Below are positions 1 to 10,386 of a stretch of 46,356 nucleotides of DNA, piece after piece; position 1 is the first letter of the stretch; each line of letters opens with the position of its first letter. This DNA comes from Mangrovactinospora gilvigrisea (GTDB lineage: Bacteria > Actinomycetota > Actinomycetes > Streptomycetales > Streptomycetaceae), in the NCBI RefSeq assembly GCF_001879105.1, contig NZ_MLCF01000042.1:1-46356 (forward strand), in the 5' to 3' direction. The notes beneath the pieces are model-generated. The model saw nothing but the letters and a program-made list of their open reading frames with translations, did not search any database and was not told the DNA's origin. Position numbers and translations under genes: made by a program.

Positions 1-330
1 CGCGCCCAGCTCGCCGCGCCATGTGCCACCAGCGCTGGTTCAGCCGCCGCCGGGGCCGCTTCCGACCGCGCCGCAGGTGCCGACCAGCGGGCCGCCTCGC
101 CGCGCGCCGCCGAGGCACTGCGCGCGGCCCTACGCGCCCAGCTCGCCGCGCCATGTGCCACCAGCGCTGGTTCAGCCGCCGCCGGGGCCGCTTCCGACCG
201 CGCCGCAGGTGCCGACCAGCGGGCCGCCTCGCCGCGCGCCGCCGAGGCACTGCGCGCGGCCCTACGCGCCCAGCTCGCCGCGCCAGGTGCCACCAGCACC
301 TGCTCAGCCGCCGCCGGGGCCGCATCCGGC
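1..330. repeat. 132-bp in-frame tandem repeat, two perfect copies plus a partial third
   Basis: Positions 1-132 and 133-264 are identical base for base. The third copy starts at 265 and diverges after roughly 65 bases. The unit is exactly 44 codons, so each copy adds 44 residues to the minus-strand protein. It may continue left of the window. The perfect identity points to recent duplication or ongoing homogenisation. Confidence 0.95.
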
Positions 331-575
331 CGCTTGGTCAGGGACACCCCGGCCCCAGGGGCCGACAGGCGGAGGGTCGGGTGGTCGGCGTCGACCGAGT
401 CCACCGGGTCCACCGAGTCGGCCCCGGCCGGCGGAACCGGATGGATCCGGTGCACAGCACGGGCAGCTAGTTCTTCACGGTTCATTGCGGCCTCCCATAC
501 GGCCTCGTCGTCGCCCGCCCAACGCGGGGTCTCGTCGCCCGCCCAGCGCGGGACGGCGGTGTGTGTGTCCGTCAT
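1..575 (-). CDS. Alanine-rich repeat protein in the TadB position of a Tad pilus operon (partial, 3' end off-window)
   Basis: The frame is open from the ATG at 575 to the window edge. It begins MTDTHTAVPRWAGDETPRWA and runs about 191 codons without a stop. The ATG overlaps the TGA of tadA (ATGA), so the gene should be translationally coupled to it. The visible protein has no membrane segment. It is a charged N-terminus (with a short WAGDE-type duplication), a Val/Asp/Pro linker, then an Ala/Arg-rich region built from 44-residue repeats. In Tad loci the next gene after tadA is normally tadB, an inner-membrane platform protein. This could therefore be an N-terminally extended TadB whose membrane domain lies beyond the edge, or an inserted unrelated gene. 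Neither can be decided from what is visible. The reading frame and coupling are clear; the function is not. Confidence 0.55.
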   Translation of the reverse strand, partial: MTDTHTAVPRWAGDETPRWAGDDEAVWEAAMNREELAARAVHRIHPVPPAGADSVDPVDSVDADHPTLRLSAPGAGVSLTKRPDAAPAAAEQVLVAPGAASWARRAARSASAARGEAARWSAPAARSEAAPAAAEPALVAHGAASWARRAARSASAARGEAARWSAPAARSEAAPAAAEPALVAHGAASWA

Positions 576-1858
576 GTCCAGCTCCCCTCCGGGGTCATGT
601 CGACGTCCAGGTCGGCGTCCGCCGGGCCGTGGCCGCCCGCCGAGGGGAGGCCGACGCGGCGGGCGAGGCGTGTCCACCCCGGGCCGGGGCGGACACCGCC
701 GCGGGTGAGGCGCGCCGCCTGGACCGCCGCCACCGGGCCCGTCCCGCGCACCAGGACGTGGACGCCCTCCACCCGCCGCACCCCGTCCGCGCCGCGGGCC
801 ACGTGGACCACCGCGTCCAGCGCCGCCGCCAACTGGCTGTGCAGGGCCGCGCGTTCCAGCCCCGCCGCCGCGGCCAGCGCCTCCAGCCGGGCGGGGACGT
901 CCCGCGCCGCGTTGGCGTGCAGCGTGCCGCAGCCGGCGTGACCGGTGTTGAGGGCGCCGAGCAGGGCCAGCACCTCGGCGCCCCGGACCTCGCCGACCAC
1001 CAGCCGGTCGGGCCGCATCCGCAGCGCCTGCCGCAGCAGCTCGCCCAGCTCGACCCGGCCCGCGCCCTCCTGGTTGGCCGGCCGGCACTCCAGCCGGACC
1101 ACATGCCGGTGATCGACCGTCAGCTCTGCGGTGTCCTCCACCAGGACGAGCCGCTCCCGCGCCGGGACCAGCCCGAGGAGTGTGCCGAGCAGGGTGCTCT
1201 TGCCGACTCCGGTGCCTCCGGTGACCAGGAACGACAGCCCGGCCCGGACGACCGCCCGGAGCAGCTCCGCGCCCTGCGCGGAGACCGCCCCCGCCGCCAT
1301 CAGCTCCCCGACGGTGAACGGCCGCGCCCGCAGCACCCGCAGCGACAGGCAGGTCGAGCCGACCGCGACCGGCGCCAGCACCGCGTGCAGCCGGGTGCCG
1401 TCCGGCAGGCGGGCGTCGACCCACGGCTGGGCGTCGTCGAGCCGGCGGCCGGCCGCCGCGGCGAGCCGCTGCGCGAGGCGCCGCACCTCGGCCGCGTCGG
1501 CGAACCGGACGCCCCGCGCCCGCTCCAGCCCGGTGCCGCGGTCGACCCACACCTCGCCGGGGCCGTTGACCAGAACGTCCGTCACCCCCGGGGCGCGCAG
1601 CAGCGGTTCGAGCGGGCCCGCCCCGGCCAGCTCGGAGCCGACCAGCCGGGCCAGCTCGCACTGCCGCGCCTCGGTGAGCGCGGGCCGCTCGGCGCGCACC
1701 GCCTCGGCGACGGCGGCGGGCGTCGGCGCGGTGCCGCGGGCGGCGAGCCGACGCCGGACCGCATCGGCCAGCCCCTCGTCGGCCATGACCGGATCGGCCG
1801 GAACCGGACCGGCCAAGCCGGGATCCGCCAGCCCCGCCTCGGAGGCGGCCCCGCTCAT
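572..1858 (-). CDS. tadA: TadA/CpaF-family secretion ATPase (Tad pilus motor)
   Basis: A cytoplasmic hexameric ATPase of the type II/IV secretion superfamily that powers Flp/Tad pilus assembly or secretion. The protein is 428 residues from the ATG at 1858. The N-terminal domain (about 1-200) is followed by Walker A GGTGVGKS near residue 214, an acidic Asp box (VEDTAEL), Walker B RLVVGEVRG near 285 and the His box GTLHAN near 311, all typical of CpaF/TadA. Length and motif order are normal. The start overlaps the stop of the upstream ssd-like gene by ATGA, and its own TGA overlaps the next start, so the three genes form one coupled minus-strand operon. Assignment to the family is firm; what is assembled or secreted here is not known. 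Confidence 0.93.
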   Translation of the reverse strand: MSGAASEAGLADPGLAGPVPADPVMADEGLADAVRRRLAARGTAPTPAAVAEAVRAERPALTEARQCELARLVGSELAGAGPLEPLLRAPGVTDVLVNGPGEVWVDRGTGLERARGVRFADAAEVRRLAQRLAAAAGRRLDDAQPWVDARLPDGTRLHAVLAPVAVGSTCLSLRVLRARPFTVGELMAAGAVSAQGAELLRAVVRAGLSFLVTGGTGVGKSTLLGTLLGLVPARERLVLVEDTAELTVDHRHVVRLECRPANQEGAGRVELGELLRQALRMRPDRLVVGEVRGAEVLALLGALNTGHAGCGTLHANAARDVPARLEALAAAAGLERAALHSQLAAALDAVVHVARGADGVRRVEGVHVLVRGTGPVAAVQAARLTRGGVRPGPGWTRLARRVGLPSAGGHGPADADLDVDMTPEGSWT

Positions 1859-2991
1859 CGCGCCGCCCCGTCGGGTGCCCCGTCGGCCGCGGCGCCCAGC
1901 ACGCGCGCCACGAACCCGTCGACGAACGCCGCCAGCGGGCCGGGCCGGCCGCCCGGCGGCTCGCCGCGGCCGCGCCCCTCCGTCAGACCCCGCTCGGGGC
2001 CCAGCTCGCCGGCGAGCGGCAGCCCCAGGGAGCGGGCCGGCGCCGCGCCGGGCCCGCCGAGCACCACCGCCCGCAGATCGCGGACCAGCATCCCGGTGGA
2101 CGAGGCGACCGGGCGGGCCGCCGCCACCGCGCGGGGCCGGGCCCGCACCAGCAGCAGCCCGACGTCGACCCGGGCGAGGGCCTCCAGGGTGGCGGCGTCG
2201 CCCCGCCGTGGGAGGTCGATCACCACCAGCCCGCCGCGCCGCCGGGCGGCGGCCACCACCGCGGCCATCGCGGCCGGCCCCGGGGGCGCCGCGGCGGAGC
2301 GGTCGAAGGAGAGCAGCCGGATGCCGTGCGGCCCCGGCAGCGCCCGGCCGAGCGCGCCGGCGTCGATCCGGCCGCGGGCGACGCCCAGCCGAGGCCAGCG
2401 CAGCCCGGGCAGGTGCTCGGCGCCGAGCAGCAGGTCGAGCCCGCCGCCCAGCGGATCGGCGTCGATCAGCAGGGCGGGCTGCCCGGCCCGGACGGCGGCC
2501 GCCGCCAGCGCGCAGGCCAGGGTGGACGCACCGACCCCGCCGCTGCCCCCGGCCACGCCCACCACGGTGGCCCGCCGCTCGACGCCCTCGGCGGCATCGG
2601 CGACGGCGTCGACCAGCCGCTCCTCCGCGTCGGGCAGCATCAGCACCTGCTCGGCGCCGACCGCGCCGGCGCGGTTCCACACCCGCTGGTCGTCCATGTC
2701 GGTGCTGACCAGCAGCACGCCGCCGCGCCGCGGCACCCGCCGCAGCCGGTCCGCCGCATCGCCGCCGACCAGCACCAGCGGCGCCGTCCGCCAGGAGTGC
2801 GGGTGCGGCGGGGACTCGAAGGCCACCTCGGGGACGACCCCGGCGGTGCCGCAGAGCCGCACCAGCTCGTCGAGGAGCCGCTGATCCCCCGTCACCACCA
2901 GGGGCGCGCCGGGCTGCCGGGCTCCGCCGCGCCGCGGCTCGCGCCCCCCGCCGTGCCCCTGGGCCCCTCCCCGGGCCTCGTTCTGCGCCAT
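1855..2991 (-). CDS. SSD/CpaE-like MinD-superfamily protein (Tad locus)
   Basis: A septum-site-determining-protein-like (SSD/CpaE) ATPase of 378 residues that heads the tad operon. In this family the protein has been linked to polar or septal placement of the Tad machine. The ATG at 2991 is chosen because GGAGGTG lies just upstream and the sequence before it (3000-3440) does not look coding. The N-terminal receiver-like region is followed by a MinD-type core with VAGGSGGVGASTL, a deviant P-loop in which the usual GKT lysine position is Ala, then LLIDADPLGGGLD. A loss of the P-loop lysine is common in CpaE/SSD relatives and may mean ATP binding without normal hydrolysis. The stop overlaps the tadA start. 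Confidence 0.85.
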   Translation of the reverse strand: MAQNEARGGAQGHGGGREPRRGGARQPGAPLVVTGDQRLLDELVRLCGTAGVVPEVAFESPPHPHSWRTAPLVLVGGDAADRLRRVPRRGGVLLVSTDMDDQRVWNRAGAVGAEQVLMLPDAEERLVDAVADAAEGVERRATVVGVAGGSGGVGASTLACALAAAAVRAGQPALLIDADPLGGGLDLLLGAEHLPGLRWPRLGVARGRIDAGALGRALPGPHGIRLLSFDRSAAAPPGPAAMAAVVAAARRRGGLVVIDLPRRGDAATLEALARVDVGLLLVRARPRAVAAARPVASSTGMLVRDLRAVVLGGPGAAPARSLGLPLAGELGPERGLTEGRGRGEPPGGRPGPLAAFVDGFVARVLGAAADGAPDGAAR

Positions 2992-3460
2992 CGCGGCACA
3001 CCTCCACCGGTTTCGACCGTTCGGCGGGGCGGCCGCATCCGGCCGCCCCGCGCCTGTCTCGGTGCGACCCGGTGGGACGGACGGGCCGCTGCACCAAGGC
3101 TGGCGGCCCGCGGGTATCCCGGAGAAAAGTTCTTCACAGCCTGTGGATAACTCTGCGGCCTGCGGCTTCGCGCCATGCTTCGGCCCATGGGCGAAGCCGT
3201 GCAACCACCGGGGCGAGGACGGCGTCTGACACCGCATAAAGGGGGGCGGGCGAACGGGCCCGGACATGCGACGACCCCCGCCGGGGGGGAGAGCGGGGGT
3301 CGTCTTCCACGGCCGACTCGGGGGGGGAGGAGTCGGACCGGGTTAGCACGGTCGCGAACGATCCGTGACTTCCATGGTGTACCCGAAGGCCCTCGCAAGC
3401 AAACCCACGCGCCGACGTTCCGGCTTTCGAGTGGCCTGTATGCCCGTATGCTCGTCAGTT
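2992..3460. other. Divergent intergenic region between the tad operon and the HAD gene
   Basis: About 470 bases with no convincing gene. It should hold the divergent promoters of the tad operon and the HAD phosphatase. A single consensus DnaA-box-like 9-mer (TGTGGATAA) sits at 3142-3150 and a strong hairpin at 3270-3304. One DnaA box alone is not evidence for an origin. Confidence 0.5.
3270..3304. terminator. Perfect 12-bp hairpin in the divergent intergenic region
   Basis: GACGACCCCCGC (3270-3281) pairs exactly with GCGGGGGTCGTC (3293-3304) across an 11-base loop, followed by TTCC. It looks like a GC-rich factor-independent terminator. Because it lies between divergent genes, it would act as a leader attenuator or as an insulator rather than at the end of either gene. 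Confidence 0.55.
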
Positions 3461-4297
3461 GTGGAGAACGCGCACCCGGCCCAGGAGCCGTCCCGACGCG
3501 CCGCCGCCTTCTTCGACCTGGACAAAACGGTCATCGCGAAGTCCAGTGCGCTGGCGTTCAGCCGCCCCTTCTACCGCAGTGGCCTGATCAACCGTCGGTC
3601 CGTGCTGAAGAGCGCCTACGCCCAGTTCGTCTTCCTGCTCGGCGGCGCCGACCACGACCAGATGGAGAAGATGCGCGACTACCTCTGCGGGCTGGTGCGC
3701 GGCTGGAACGTGCAGCAGGTCCGGGAGATCGTCGGCGAGACGCTGCACGACCTGATCGCGCCCATCGTCTACGACGAGGCGGCCTCGCTGATCGAGGAGC
3801 ACCGCCGGGCCGGCCGCGAGGTGGTGATCGTCTCCAGCTCGGGCTCCGAGGTGGTCGAGCCGATCGGCGAACTCCTCGGCGCCGACCGGGTGATCGCCAC
3901 CCGGCTGGTCGTCGAGAACGGCCACTACACCGGTGACGTGGACTATTACGCCTACGGCGAAACGAAGGCCGAGGCGGTGCGCGGCCTCGCCGCCTCCGAG
4001 GGCTACGACCTCGCCGCGTCCTACGCCTACAGCGACTCGGTGACGGACGTCCCGCTGCTGTCCGCCGTCGGCCACCCGCACGCGGTCAACCCGGACCGGG
4101 GGCTCCGCAAGGAGGCTGCCTCGCACGGCTGGCCGGTGCTCTCCTTCGACCGCCCCGTCCGGCTCGCCGGCCCCGGCCGCCGGCTGCCGGTCCGGCCGTC
4201 CTCGCCGGCCGGCGCCGCGGTCGCCCTCGCCGGGGCGGCCGCCGCCGTCGGGCTCACCTGGTGGCTGCTGCGCCGCACCCGTTCCGACCGGGCATAG
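3461..4297 (+). CDS. HAD-IB family phosphatase with C-terminal membrane anchor
   Basis: A haloacid-dehalogenase hydrolase of the SerB-like IB subclass, about 278 residues. Motif I is FDLDKT near the N-terminus, motif II VIVSSSGSE, and motif III/IV YAYSDSVTDVPLL, giving the full HAD catalytic set. A C-terminal hydrophobic stretch (AAVALAGAAAAVGLTWWLL) followed by Arg residues suggests a tail anchor. I prefer the GTG at 3461. From memory, streptomycete relatives begin with a similar Val-Glu-Asn shortly before FDLDKT, and a TATGCT -10-like hexamer at 3446-3451 would place transcription start almost on the codon (leaderless). An in-frame ATG at 3440 and GTG at 3365 are alternatives without a ribosome binding site. 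The substrate is unknown. The gene is followed by a strong terminator. Confidence 0.88.
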   Translation: MENAHPAQEPSRRAAAFFDLDKTVIAKSSALAFSRPFYRSGLINRRSVLKSAYAQFVFLLGGADHDQMEKMRDYLCGLVRGWNVQQVREIVGETLHDLIAPIVYDEAASLIEEHRRAGREVVIVSSSGSEVVEPIGELLGADRVIATRLVVENGHYTGDVDYYAYGETKAEAVRGLAASEGYDLAASYAYSDSVTDVPLLSAVGHPHAVNPDRGLRKEAASHGWPVLSFDRPVRLAGPGRRLPVRPSSPAGAAVALAGAAAAVGLTWWLLRRTRSDRA

Positions 4298-4383
4298 TCA
4301 CCCGAAATTCCGGAAATCCGAATCCCGCACAAGGCTCGCACAAGGCTCGCGGAAGGCCCCGAAGGGCCCTCGGGCACAGAAAT

Positions 4384-4410
4384 GAGGCCCCCTTGTCGGG
4401 AGGGGGCCTC
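4384..4410. terminator. Terminator between convergent HAD and Fic-like genes
   Basis: GAGGCCCCCT (4384-4393) pairs perfectly with AGGGGGCCTC (4401-4410) over a 7-base loop. It lies between the two converging genes and could serve both strands. Confidence 0.8.
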
Positions 4411-4683
4411 TGGCATGTCCGCCGAGTGACCATGCGTGCTACCGGTTGCCGATCAGGCCGGAAACTGCGGTCCGAATTGCCTGGTCGGCTGGCCCTGTTG
4501 GAGGGTCGGCTTCGCGTGGGTGCCCGGTTTTCATGCTCGGTCCGTGGGGCCGCTAGCTGGTCTCGCGGGCCGCTTATGTCCTTTCTACGCCTTCCCCCGG
4601 AAAGAGGAAAGCGGGCGGACGCGATTTTACTTTTCCGGACGGTCCGGACGGTCCGGACGATCGGGGCGCGGCGCGCAGAGGCG
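4411..4683. other. Non-coding spacer with a short 9-bp repeat
   Basis: I see no gene here. CCGGACGGT occurs in tandem at 4635-4643 and 4644-4652, with a near copy at 4653-4660. Each unit contains the palindrome TCCGGA across its junction. This may be a small protein-binding site or part of the 3' region of the Fic-like gene. Confidence 0.4.
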
Positions 4684-5526
4684 TCAGAGCATGCCCCGCT
4701 GCATCGCCTCGCAGACCGCGGTGGTCTCGCGGGCGCCCAGCCGGATCGCCTCCGCGCAGTGCACGATCCACGCGGCGACGCCGTCCGCGGTGCCGGAGGC
4801 GTAGCCGCGCAGCGCCTGCGCATAGGCGTCGGCGCCGAGCTCCGCGTGGCCGACCTCGGCGGGGCAGATCGCCTTGGGGTCGACCCCGCCGGCGATCAGC
4901 GAGAGGCGCTGGGCGGCGCGCGCCACGATGCCGTTGGCGGACGGGAACGGGCGCAGCGCCGCCAGCTCGCCGTGCACCACGGCCGCCACCACCGGGCCGG
5001 GCGCCGCGGTCTTCGCGGTGAGCAGCCCGGCGAGCGCGTCGAGCCGGGCGGCGGCCTCCTCGGGGGCGGCCGCCTCCGGCCAGCCCAGGTGCCCCTCGGG
5101 GAGCTCCCCGGCGCGGCGCGGGCGGCCGATCGCGGGGTCCGCGTCGGACAGGCCCGCGTCGGACGGGTCGGACGAGGAGGAGGACGCGACGAGGTGCAGT
5201 CGGGCGAGCACCTGCAGCGGGGCGCGCCGCCAGGTGTCGAGGAGCGGTCCGGCCTCGGCGGTGGCGCGCAGCGCGGCGCCGACGGTGCGGGCGTCCGGAT
5301 CGCTGCCGAAGTCGGTGCGGCGGCGCACCTCCTCCAGGGCCCAGTCGGCGCCGTCGCAGGCGGCGGAGGCCCTGGCCCCGCGGAGCGCGGACTCCGCGGC
5401 GACCTCGGGGGCGCGGCGGCGCATCACGCGGTGGCCGTAGACGGCGTCGACGGCCTTGCGGGCGGCGGCGACGGCGTCGGCGACGTCGGGGAGGTCGGCG
5501 AGGGGCGCCAGGGGGTCGCGGTCCAT
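4684..5526 (-). CDS. Fic-like domain protein with degenerate catalytic motif
   Basis: A 280-residue protein starting at the ATG at 5526. The first residues are MDRDPLAPLADLPDVADAV. Its central and C-terminal parts follow the helical Fic fold. The segment HGELAALRPFPSANGIVARA aligns with the Fic core HPFx[DE]GNGRxxR, but the catalytic His is Arg, the acidic residue is Ser and the first Arg is Ile, while PF, NG and the last Arg remain. Classical AMP transfer is therefore unlikely. Upstream in-frame codons to 5700 are poor starts. There is no clear ribosome binding site, so the gene may be leaderless. It is divergent from the CooC-like ATPase and converges on the HAD gene. Function unknown. Confidence 0.75.
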   Translation of the reverse strand: MDRDPLAPLADLPDVADAVAAARKAVDAVYGHRVMRRRAPEVAAESALRGARASAACDGADWALEEVRRRTDFGSDPDARTVGAALRATAEAGPLLDTWRRAPLQVLARLHLVASSSSSDPSDAGLSDADPAIGRPRRAGELPEGHLGWPEAAAPEEAAARLDALAGLLTAKTAAPGPVVAAVVHGELAALRPFPSANGIVARAAQRLSLIAGGVDPKAICPAEVGHAELGADAYAQALRGYASGTADGVAAWIVHCAEAIRLGARETTAVCEAMQRGML

Positions 5527-5753
5527 GGCGCCATTCTGCGCGGTGCGCCCCCGTCTCCCTGCGACCGCCCCCTCCGACCCCGAGGGGCATCGAGGCGCCG
5601 TTGGCATGCGCTGTCGGCAAAAACCACCCGATTCGGGGGTGTTGCCGGAATGACTCGGAATTGCCTCATCCGCTGCGGCTACGATGACGCCCAGCGGCAA
5701 CCGGAGACGATAACGGTTGTCGACAAGACCGGATGAAACCGGAGCGCACCACC

Positions 5754-6737
5754 ATGAAGATCGCCTTCGTCGGCAAGGGCGGCAGCGGAAAGACCACCCT
5801 CTCGTCCCTGTTCGTCCGCCATCTCGCGGCCTCCGGCCGCCCGGTGGTCGCGGTGGACGCCGACATCAACCAACACCTGGGCGCCGCCCTCGGCCTGACG
5901 GACGAGGAGGCGGCCGCGGTCGAGCCGCTCGGCGGGCGGCTCCCGCTGATCAAGGAGTATCTGCGGGGCAGCAACCCGCGGATCGCCTCCGCCGACGAGA
6001 TGATCAAGACGACGCCGCCCGGCAGCGGCTCCCGACTGCTCTCGCTCACCGGCGACAACCCCGTCTACGACGCCTGCGCCCGCCGCGTTCAGCTGGACGG
6101 CGGCGCCGTCCGCTTCCTGGCCACCGGCCCCTTCACCGAGGACGACCTCGGCGTCTCCTGCTACCACTCCAAGACCGGCGCGGTGGAGCTGATGCTCAAC
6201 CACCTGCGGGACGGCGCCGGCGAGTACCTGGTCGTCGACATGACGGCCGGCGCCGACTCCTTCGCGTCCGGCATGTTCACCCGGTTCGACGCCACCTTCC
6301 TGGTGGCCGAGCCCACCCGCAAGGGTGTCTCCGTCTACCGGCAGTACCGCGACTACGCCCGCTCGTTCGGGGTCAATCTGCGGGTGATCGGCAACAAGGT
6401 GCAGAATGCGGACGACGCCGAGTTCCTGCGCGAACACGTCGGCTGCGATCTGCTGGTGACGATGGGCCAGTCGGAGTACGTCCGGGCGGTGGAGAAGGGC
6501 CGCACCCCGGCCTTCGCCACGCTGGAGCCCGACAACCGCCGGGCGCTCGCCACCGTCAAGGAAGCCGCGGACGCGGCGATCCGGCTGCGGGACGCCGAGC
6601 GCTGGACGCGCCAGGCGGTGGAGTTCCACCTCCGCAACGCCCGGGGCTGGGGCAACGCACGCACCGGCCGCGACCTCGCGCAACAGATCGATCCGGACTT
6701 CCGGTGGGAAGAGGCCCCTTCACCCCAACTGGTCTAA
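5754..6737 (+). CDS. CooC-like MinD/ParA-superfamily ATPase
   Basis: A 327-residue P-loop ATPase beginning MKIAFVGKGGSGKTTLSSLF. The deviant Walker A KGGSGKTT with its signature lysine is at the very N-terminus, AVDADINQHL is the switch I region, and VVDMTAGADSF is the Walker B region. This layout matches CooC-type nickel-insertion or maturation ATPases, but no CODH partner is visible and the client is unknown. The ATG at 5754 is chosen over 5733 because the P-loop should lie close to the N-terminus. CCGGAG upstream is a weak ribosome site. The gene lies just before acetyl-CoA synthetase on the same strand, a neighbourhood that streptomycetes conserve. Confidence 0.85.
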   Translation: MKIAFVGKGGSGKTTLSSLFVRHLAASGRPVVAVDADINQHLGAALGLTDEEAAAVEPLGGRLPLIKEYLRGSNPRIASADEMIKTTPPGSGSRLLSLTGDNPVYDACARRVQLDGGAVRFLATGPFTEDDLGVSCYHSKTGAVELMLNHLRDGAGEYLVVDMTAGADSFASGMFTRFDATFLVAEPTRKGVSVYRQYRDYARSFGVNLRVIGNKVQNADDAEFLREHVGCDLLVTMGQSEYVRAVEKGRTPAFATLEPDNRRALATVKEAADAAIRLRDAERWTRQAVEFHLRNARGWGNARTGRDLAQQIDPDFRWEEAPSPQLV

Positions 6738-6827
6738 ACCATTTCATGCGTCACCCCTTGTCAACACCCCCCGCATACTGATGTGCTGGCCCGGGACATT
6801 TCGCTCGGAACCAGAGGAGTGTGCGCC

Positions 6828-8780
<1,953 letters not shown>

Positions 8781-8824
8781 TCCTTGGCGGATCCTTTACA
8801 CTCATTGCATACGCATGACCGGCG

Positions 8825-8844
8825 GCGCGCCCCAATGGGCGCGC
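8825..8844 (+). terminator. Hairpin terminator after acs
   Basis: GCGCGCCC (8825-8832) pairs with GGGCGCGC (8837-8844) across a 4-base loop, followed by TGCTTGTC. It lies 45 bases after the acs stop. Confidence 0.6.
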
Positions 8845-8917
8845 TGCTTGTCATGTTGTCCGTAAATATCCGTCAGAATGGTGCGCCGGGAAGTCTGGTC
8901 GGCAGGAGGTGCACCCC

Positions 8918-10240
8918 TTGACGTCCCAGAAGCCCCGCCGCGCCCTGTCCTTCCTCGGACGGCTCCCCTACAGCGAGTACCGCCACCTCGGCGACGCCCT
9001 GCGCGCCGAGACCGTCGGCGGGGTGCTGCTGCTGCTCGGGGCGGTGGTCGCGCTCGTCTGGGCCAACTCCCCCTGGAGCGACTCCTACACCCGCCTGCTC
9101 GACGTCCACGTCGGCATCCCCGCGCTGGGGCTCGACCTCTCCCTCGCGCACTGGGCCGCGGACGGCCTGCTGGCGGTCTTCTTCTTCGTCGCCGGCGCCG
9201 AGCTCAAGCGCGAGCTGGTCGTCGGCGAGCTGCGCGACCCCGCCAAGGCCGCGCTCCCGGTGGTCGCCGCGGTCTGCGGCATGGTCGTCCCCGCGCTGGT
9301 CTTCGCCCTCGTCGACGTCCTCGGGGAGGACGGGCTCCACCTCAAGGGCTGGGCCGTCCCCATCGCCACCGACATCGCCTTCGCGCTCGCCGTGCTGGCG
9401 GTGATCGGCACCCACCTGCCGTCCGCGCTCCGCGCGTTCCTGCTCACCATGGCGGTCGTCGACGACCTGCTCGCCATCGTCATCATCGCGATCTTCTACT
9501 CCAGCGGCGTCTCGCTCGGCTACCTGGGCCTCGCCGTCCTCGGCCTCGCGGTCTTCTGGCTGCTGCTGCGGCTCGGGGTGCGCGGCTGGTACCTGTACCT
9601 GCCGCTCGCCCTGGTGATCTGGGCCCTGATGTACAAGTCCGGCGTGCACGCCACCATCTCCGGCGTGGCCATGGGCATGCTGCTGCGCTGCAAGCACCGG
9701 CCCGGCGAGAAGACCTCCCCCGCGGAGCGCCTGGAGCACCTGGTGCGGCCCTGGTCGGCCGGGGTGGCCGTGCCGCTCTTCGCGTTCTTCTCCGCCGGAG
9801 TGGCCGTCAGCGGGCAGGCCCTGGGCCAGGTGTTCACCCAGTTCGCGCCGCTCGGGGTGGTGGCCGGGCTGGTGGTCGGCAAGACCGTCGGCGTCTTCGG
9901 CGGCTCCTGGCTGGCCGCCAGATTCACCCGGGCCCAGCTCAACCCGGCGCTGAAGTGGGCCGATGTGCTGGCCATGGCCTCGCTCGCCGGCATCGGGTTC
10001 ACCGTCTCGCTGCTCATCGCCGAGCTGGCCTTCCCCGACGATCACGAGGTGACGGCCCGTCTCAAGGCGGCGGTGCTGGTCGGCTCGCTGCTGGCGGCGG
10101 TCCTCGCCACCGTGCTGCTGCGGCTGCGCAACCGCCGCTACCGGGCGCTGTACGCGGAGGAGGAGCGGGACGACGACCACGACGGCGTCCCCGACATCTA
10201 CGCCGACGAGTCCCGGGACGACGCCACCGGGGCCGGTTGA
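8918..10240 (+). CDS. nhaA: Na+/H+ antiporter NhaA
   Basis: A polytopic inner-membrane sodium/proton antiporter of 440 residues that exports Na+ or Li+ for protons. Family hallmarks are VAGAELKRELVVGEL, ATDIAFALAVLAVIG, the adjacent aspartates in LLTMAVVDDLLAIVII that bind the cation, and GIGFTVSLLIAELAF in the late transmembrane bundle. I place the start at the TTG at 8918, eight bases after AGGAGG. The GTG at 8909 lies within that ribosome site. The C-terminal tail is hydrophilic and acidic (EEERDDDHDG), perhaps a pH- or metal-responsive extension. It is followed by a small membrane protein. Confidence 0.95.
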   Translation: MTSQKPRRALSFLGRLPYSEYRHLGDALRAETVGGVLLLLGAVVALVWANSPWSDSYTRLLDVHVGIPALGLDLSLAHWAADGLLAVFFFVAGAELKRELVVGELRDPAKAALPVVAAVCGMVVPALVFALVDVLGEDGLHLKGWAVPIATDIAFALAVLAVIGTHLPSALRAFLLTMAVVDDLLAIVIIAIFYSSGVSLGYLGLAVLGLAVFWLLLRLGVRGWYLYLPLALVIWALMYKSGVHATISGVAMGMLLRCKHRPGEKTSPAERLEHLVRPWSAGVAVPLFAFFSAGVAVSGQALGQVFTQFAPLGVVAGLVVGKTVGVFGGSWLAARFTRAQLNPALKWADVLAMASLAGIGFTVSLLIAELAFPDDHEVTARLKAAVLVGSLLAAVLATVLLRLRNRRYRALYAEEERDDDHDGVPDIYADESRDDATGAG

Positions 10241-10386
10241 CGGCCCGTCCGCTGACCGGACGTCAACGTTCCGCACCCGCCTGTTGCTCCGGTCGGCCCT
10301 GCCCGCGCCCTGCGCCGACCGACGCGTAGGTAGGCTGAACCGGACCGAGCATGCGGAACGCTCCGGAACGAGGAGGCACCGACCCC

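Noticed and set aside
23..2884. Long plus-strand open frame of 953 codons over the tad operon
   Set aside because: It is the GC-rich shadow of the minus-strand tad genes. Its translation is Arg/Pro/Ala-rich with no domain, while the minus strand shows clear TadA and SSD motifs.
3142..3150. DnaA-box-like TGTGGATAA (and a second TTATCCACA near 22540)
   Set aside because: Single isolated 9-mers are expected by chance in a chromosome, and no cluster or dnaA/dnaN genes are present, so this is not an origin.
4436..4804. Plus-strand open frame in the HAD/Fic gap
   Set aside because: It overlaps the end of the Fic-like gene on the other strand, has no ribosome site and a non-coding-like composition.
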